Part shown: positions 21,696 to 25,432 of the stretch, in pieces
Layout: the number at the start of each line of letters is the position of its first letter
Numbering within the stretch: the first letter of the stretch is position 1
NCBI GenBank assembly: GCA_900546445.1
Contig: URCV01000025.1
Coordinates: forward strand, 1-25,432
Origin: an uncultured Bacteroidales bacterium
GTDB taxonomy: Bacteria; Bacteroidota; Bacteroidia; Bacteroidales; UBA932
Direction of reading: 5' to 3'
DNA: 25,432 bases
Notes under the pieces: model-generated
Database searches by the model: none
The model's input: only the letters and a program-made list of their open reading frames with translations
What the model was told of the DNA's origin: nothing
Position numbers and translations under genes: made by a program

Positions 21696-23537
21696 ATGAA
21701 CGATTCGAATCGCTATACTAAAATCGTCTTAGGACTCATCTTCGCTGCCTTAGTTCTGCTGTCCAGGCTCTTCTACGTGCAAATCGTCGACGATAAGTAC
21801 AAGACCGACGCGATGAACAATTCCATTCTGCGCGAGACCATCTATCCTCCACGTGGAATCATCTACGACAGGCATGGAGAGATTCTGGTAGGCAACAGGA
21901 CTTGCTACGACATTATGGTCACGCCACGCGAAATCCGCAATCTGGACACCACGGCGCTTTGTTCCATACTGAACATAGATAAGGAGTATCTCGTCGAAAA
22001 GCTCGACTATTACAGAAAGTTCCGCTCCCGAATAGGCTATCAGACACTCACTTTCCTGCATAATGTAGACGAAAGGACTTACGTTCACTTTTCGGAGAGC
22101 GAGTATTGGTTCCCTGGATTTTACGCCCAGATGCGAAACACTCGCGACTACCCGCTGAACGCCGGTGGAAACCTGCTGGGATATGTGGGCGAAGTGGACG
22201 GAGACTACATTAAGAAACACCCTGAGTACAAGAGCGGAGACTATGCCGGGATGACTGGCCTGGAGGCTACCCGAGAGAAGGACCTTCGCGGCGAAAAGGG
22301 CTACTGCATCTACCTTCGCGACTCTCGTAACAGAGTGCTTACCAGCTTTAACGACGGCCATAACGATATGGATGCGGTGCCGGGAAAGAACATCACCACG
22401 ACCATCGACGGTCACCTTCAGCAGTACGGCCAATCCCTTATGCAGCACAAGCGCGGAAGCCTTATCGCGATTGAGCCTTCTACGGGCGAGATTCTGGCGC
22501 TCGTGACCAGTCCGGGAATAGACGTGCAGGATTTGGAGAACATCGGGACCCGCTACCAGGACCTTCTGGCCAATCCTTACAAACCGCTTTTCAACCGTCC
22601 GGTGCAGGCGTCCTACCCTCCGGGCTCGGTCTTCAAGCTGGTAAACGGAATGATAGGATTCCAGGAGGGCGTACTGAAGGTAAGCGATATGCATCCTTGC
22701 CAATTGGGTTATTACTATACGCCAAGCCGTAAGCTAGGATGCCACAAGCATCGTTCGCCCATCAATTTCACGGATGCCGTGATGATGTCTTGCAACAGTT
22801 ATTTCTGTTATGTCTTCAAGGACATTCTGGAGAATCCCAAATATGCGACGACGGCGGAGGCTTTCGATGCGTGGCGGGAGTATGTGAGCAGTTTCGGTTT
22901 CGGCTCTTCGCTGGGGAGTGACGTTCCGAGCGAACTCGGGGGGACCATTCCTCAGAGTTCCCTTTATGACAAGCTTTACGGAAAGGGTCGGTGGAAGTTC
23001 TCTTCCATAGTTTCGCTGTCCATAGGTCAGGGAGAAATAGGGGCTACGCCTCTTCAGATAGCTAACTTGTGTGCGATTATGGCGAATCGCGGGTATTATT
23101 ATGCGCCTCATATCATTAAGGATAACGAGCAGGTGAAGATAGATGCCAAGTATAAGGAGAGGCATTACACGAAGGTGGATTCGGTGTATTTCGAATACGC
23201 TGTGGAGGGTATGTGGAAGGCGGTAAATGCAGGCACTGCGGCGGGCGGCACCGCGGCCCTGGCCGCCATCGAGGGACTCGATGTGTGCGGGAAGACCGGC
23301 ACGGCCGAGAACCCGCACGGTGCCGACCATTCGGTGTTCATCTGCTTCGCACCGCGCGAAAACCCTAAGATCGCGGTAGCTGCCTACATCGAGAATGCAG
23401 GTTTCGGAGCCAAATGGGCTTGCCCTATGGCTTCGCTTATGATAGAGAAGTATCTTAACGGAGAGATTGGCCCTGGAAGAAAGTGGATGGAGAGTTATGT
23501 GATGGATGCCGATCTTATGAACGTAGAGAAAAAATGA
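21696..23537 (+). CDS. mrdA: Penicillin-binding protein 2 (elongasome transpeptidase)
   Basis: The 613-residue class B PBP cross-links lateral wall peptidoglycan together with RodA. It has one N-terminal membrane helix (about 9-30), the dimerisation/pedestal region starting PPRGIIYDRHGEILV (51-65), GMTGLEATREKDLRGEKG, and the transpeptidase motifs S311-x-x-K314 (YPPGSVFK), S365-x-N367 (MSCNSYF) and K533-T534-G535 (CGKTGTAENPHG). All active-site motifs are intact. Its TGA stop overlaps the rodA start (ATGA). Confidence 0.95.
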   Translation: MNDSNRYTKIVLGLIFAALVLLSRLFYVQIVDDKYKTDAMNNSILRETIYPPRGIIYDRHGEILVGNRTCYDIMVTPREIRNLDTTALCSILNIDKEYLVEKLDYYRKFRSRIGYQTLTFLHNVDERTYVHFSESEYWFPGFYAQMRNTRDYPLNAGGNLLGYVGEVDGDYIKKHPEYKSGDYAGMTGLEATREKDLRGEKGYCIYLRDSRNRVLTSFNDGHNDMDAVPGKNITTTIDGHLQQYGQSLMQHKRGSLIAIEPSTGEILALVTSPGIDVQDLENIGTRYQDLLANPYKPLFNRPVQASYPPGSVFKLVNGMIGFQEGVLKVSDMHPCQLGYYYTPSRKLGCHKHRSPINFTDAVMMSCNSYFCYVFKDILENPKYATTAEAFDAWREYVSSFGFGSSLGSDVPSELGGTIPQSSLYDKLYGKGRWKFSSIVSLSIGQGEIGATPLQIANLCAIMANRGYYYAPHIIKDNEQVKIDAKYKERHYTKVDSVYFEYAVEGMWKAVNAGTAAGGTAALAAIEGLDVCGKTGTAENPHGADHSVFICFAPRENPKIAVAAYIENAGFGAKWACPMASLMIEKYLNGEIGPGRKWMESYVMDADLMNVEKK

Positions 23538-24832
23538 CGGGGGAAGGTTTGAATAGAGGGCTTGGCCAGACTATCGAGTGGAGAATCATTCTCTGCTATC
23601 TTTGTCTGGTGGCAATCGGCGTGCTGAGCATATTCGCGTCAGGTTACAGCGCCGAGGGCAGCGCTTCCCTGCTGGATTTCAGCACGAGGGCAGGCAAGCA
23701 GATTCTATGGGCGGGAATTTCCCTGTCGGTAGGGTGTGTCATCCTTTTCGTGATAAAGCCTTTCCTCTGGGAGGTGATTTCCACTCCGGCCTATATATTC
23801 GTTCTGCTGCTGTTAGTGGCGACATTGGTCTTGGGCTCGGAGGTAAACGGCTCGAGGTCGTGGTTCAAATTGGGCCCGTTGAGTTTCCAGCCATGCGAAT
23901 TGTCGAAGATCACGACATCGTTACTATTGGCCCATTTCCTGCGCGGACACGGGTTCAACGCTCGGAAGATGAATGACTTGGCTACAGTGCTGGCGGTCGT
24001 GGGGATTCCGACGCTGCTGATATTGGCCGAAAAGGAGACGGGTACGGTACTGGTGTATCTGGGCTACATCTTCGTGCTTTATCGCGAGGGGCTATCCGGC
24101 TGGTGGATAATACTCTTCCTAGTATTGGCCGTGCTTTTCATACTGTCGATACGGTTCCCGCTGTGGGTAGGGTTCGCGGTGCTGGCGGTGCTGGTGCTGC
24201 TATATTATGTCCTGTTCAGGACGCACGTGGCCAAATCGTTCAAGGCGAGGCGCCAATTGCGGCTCACTGCGCTGCTGGTGGCATTAGTGGGCTCGCTTAC
24301 GATTCTTTCGACCGATTTCGTGTTCGACAATGTGCTCAAGCCTCATCAGAAACTGCGTATAGAGGTGCTGCTGGGTATGAAGGAGGACCCGATGGGGGCA
24401 GGATATAATGTAAATCAATCCCTTATCGCGATAGGCTCGGGTGGGCTGACGGGCAAGGGTTACCTTCAGGGAACTCAAACTACTTTCGGATTTGTCCCGG
24501 AGCAGAGTACGGATTTTATCTTTTGCACCATAGGCGAGGAGTTCGGATTCGTGGGGTGCTTTATCCTCATAGGACTGTTCGTTTACTTGATAGGAAGAAT
24601 CTTGAAAGTGGCGGAGGGGTGTCGCGAGCCGTTTAACAGAGTGTATGGGTATTGCATAGCGGCTTGCTTCTTTATGCACTTGATTATCAATGTGGGTATG
24701 ACCATAAAGCTGATGCCGGTAATCGGTATCCCACTGCCTTTCATAAGTTACGGAGGCACTTCGCTTCTGTCGTTTACCACTATGCTTTTCATCTTCTTGG
24801 CTTTGGTGAAACAGGAGAGGCGGTATTTTTGA
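23534..24832 (+). CDS. rodA: Rod shape-determining protein RodA (SEDS glycosyltransferase)
   Basis: This SEDS-family polymerase of lipid II works with PBP2. The 432-residue polytopic membrane protein has about ten hydrophobic segments. Motifs include GSEVNGSRSWFKLGPLSFQP with PCELSK directly after it, LAEKETGTVLVYL, EDPMGAGYNVNQSLIAIGSGGLTGKG, PEQSTDFIF, EEFGFVG and the C-terminal GIPLPFISYGGTSL. The frame extends 17 codons upstream, but the ATG at 23534 overlaps the mrdA stop as ATGA and is the better start. Last gene of the shape operon; no terminator lies between it and tRNA-Leu. Confidence 0.95.
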   Translation: MTGEGLNRGLGQTIEWRIILCYLCLVAIGVLSIFASGYSAEGSASLLDFSTRAGKQILWAGISLSVGCVILFVIKPFLWEVISTPAYIFVLLLLVATLVLGSEVNGSRSWFKLGPLSFQPCELSKITTSLLLAHFLRGHGFNARKMNDLATVLAVVGIPTLLILAEKETGTVLVYLGYIFVLYREGLSGWWIILFLVLAVLFILSIRFPLWVGFAVLAVLVLLYYVLFRTHVAKSFKARRQLRLTALLVALVGSLTILSTDFVFDNVLKPHQKLRIEVLLGMKEDPMGAGYNVNQSLIAIGSGGLTGKGYLQGTQTTFGFVPEQSTDFIFCTIGEEFGFVGCFILIGLFVYLIGRILKVAEGCREPFNRVYGYCIAACFFMHLIINVGMTIKLMPVIGIPLPFISYGGTSLLSFTTMLFIFLALVKQERRYF

Positions 24833-24857
24833 TTTTCAGATATTATTAGTATCTTTG
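24827..24857 (+). promoter_or_regulatory. Promoter of tRNA-Leu
   Basis: TTTTG (24827-24831), 18 nt, TATCTTTG (24850-24857). The -7 box ends 17 nt before the tRNA. The -33 box overlaps the rodA stop codon. Confidence 0.65.
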
Positions 24858-24874
24858 TTTCCCTCAAAACGGAA

Positions 24875-24962
24875 GCCTTGGTGGTGGAATGGTAGACACG
24901 AGGGACTTAAAATCCCTTGGCCAGAAATGGCTGTACGAGTTCGAGTCTCGTCCGAGGCACCA
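24875..24962 (+). tRNA. tRNA-Leu(UAA)
   Basis: Acceptor stem GCCTTGG/CCGAGGC pairs with one G-T wobble, followed by discriminator A and an encoded CCA (24960-24962). The anticodon loop CTTAAAA in the stem AGGGA/TCCCT gives TAA, which reads UUA and UUG. The long variable arm (TGGCCAGAAATGGCT) is expected for leucine tRNA, and the T arm GAGTTCGAGTCTC is canonical. Unlike the tRNA-Ser of this window, CCA is encoded. Confidence 0.95.
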
Positions 24963-24999
24963 AAAGAATGCAACTGCACTGCGGTTGCATTCTTTTTTG
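24962..24999 (+). terminator. Rho-independent terminator after tRNA-Leu
   Basis: Arms AAAAGAATGCAAC (24962-24974) and GTTGCATTCTTTT (24984-24996) pair perfectly around 9 nt and end in a run of six T's. It would also stop read-through from the shape operon. Confidence 0.85.
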
Positions 25000-25041
25000 T
25001 TTCTTTCGCAAGGCACGCTTTTTGAAAATAGCCCAGGCATT

Positions 25042-25432
25042 ATGAAAAGAATCATTTTAACTGTCGCTCTCGCAGCGATGTCATTTGTAGGGGCATTTGC
25101 CCAGGACGTTCTCGGTAAATGGAAACTGGAAGATGGCAGCGCCATCGTAGAGGTGTATAAGGAAGGTGACCACTATAATGGTCGCGTAGTATGGCTGGCT
25201 GAGCCTACTGACCCTAACGGAGTCCCTTATAAAGACGCTATGAATCCAGATCCGAAGCTTCAGTCTCGTGAAATTATGGGGCTGAATATGCTTCACGGAC
25301 TGAAAAAGGACGGGAACAAGTATGGTAATGGTACGATATACGACCCGAATAACGGAAAGACTTATTTTTGTTCTATGAAGGTGGACGGCGACATCTTGAA
25401 AGTTCACGGCTCATTGGACAAAAAAGGCTGGG
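25042..25432 (+). CDS. Secreted DUF2147 family protein (3' truncated by window end)
   Basis: The first 130 residues are present and the frame is open at the window edge. A signal peptide (KRIILTVALAAMSFVGAFA, cut before QD) is followed by LGKWKLEDGSAIVEVYKEGDHYNGRVVWL, typical of DUF2147 proteins, then an LQSREIMGLNML segment, GNGTIYDPNNGKTY and VDGDILKVHGSL, again typical. These are small periplasmic or exported beta-barrel-like proteins of unknown function. The ATG at 25042 gives a complete signal peptide. No consensus promoter is obvious in the 40 nt after the preceding terminator. Confidence 0.85.
   Translation, partial: MKRIILTVALAAMSFVGAFAQDVLGKWKLEDGSAIVEVYKEGDHYNGRVVWLAEPTDPNGVPYKDAMNPDPKLQSREIMGLNMLHGLKKDGNKYGNGTIYDPNNGKTYFCSMKVDGDILKVHGSLDKKGW

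Noticed and set aside
21750..22703. A 317-codon open frame on the minus strand
   Set aside because: Antisense shadow of the PBP2 gene; no promoter or protein motif of its own.

Overview
The window looks like a chromosomal segment of a Bacteroidota bacterium, most likely order Bacteroidales. The supporting signs are promoters of the TTG / 19 nt / TAnnTTTG type, a hybrid two-component protein that runs from sensor to AraC-type DNA-binding domain in one chain, lipoproteins with an early Cys, weak ribosome binding sites and the mreB-mreC-mreD-mrdA-rodA shape operon. No phage, IS transposase, integrase, rRNA or CRISPR array is visible.

Region 1-3133 carries scars of gene acquisition. It starts with the 3' end of an unidentified gene, then a hairpin-rich non-coding stretch bounded by a 20-bp duplication of the 3' end of tRNA-Ser(GCU), then the tRNA itself. 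An HI0933-type flavoprotein gene follows. A DUF4143 AAA ATPase/nuclease-like gene sits behind it, flanked by two 116-bp copies (114/116 identical) of the flavoprotein gene's 3' end. The arrangement is what a single crossover of a small circle, or an equivalent exchange with a related strain, would leave.

Region 3134-9047 (minus strand) is a surface/sensing region: an uncharacterised lipoprotein, a hybrid two-component system with TPR sensor, and a lipoprotein with three bacterial Ig-like (BIG2) repeats whose C-terminal third closely resembles domains 2 and 3 of elongation factor Tu without the GTPase domain. This last protein is the most surprising item in the window.

Region 9149-15772 (minus strand) is a tight operon, PBP1A - alpha/beta hydrolase - membrane-anchored Mur ligase - D-Ala-D-Ala ligase - PrmC, with gaps of -1 to 15 nt. 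The Mur ligase has membrane helices in place of the usual UDP-substrate domain, and the Ddl has a Gly/Ala/Lys-rich insertion near the active-site loop. Together they look like a non-canonical peptidoglycan precursor module.

Region 15835-24832 holds topA and an overlapping Lrp/AsnC regulator on the plus strand, ispD convergent with them, and the elongasome operon mreB-mreC-mreD-mrdA-rodA. ispD and mreB are divergent and their -7 boxes are mirror images inside a perfect 12-bp inverted repeat. The window ends with tRNA-Leu(UAA), its terminator and a truncated DUF2147 secreted protein.
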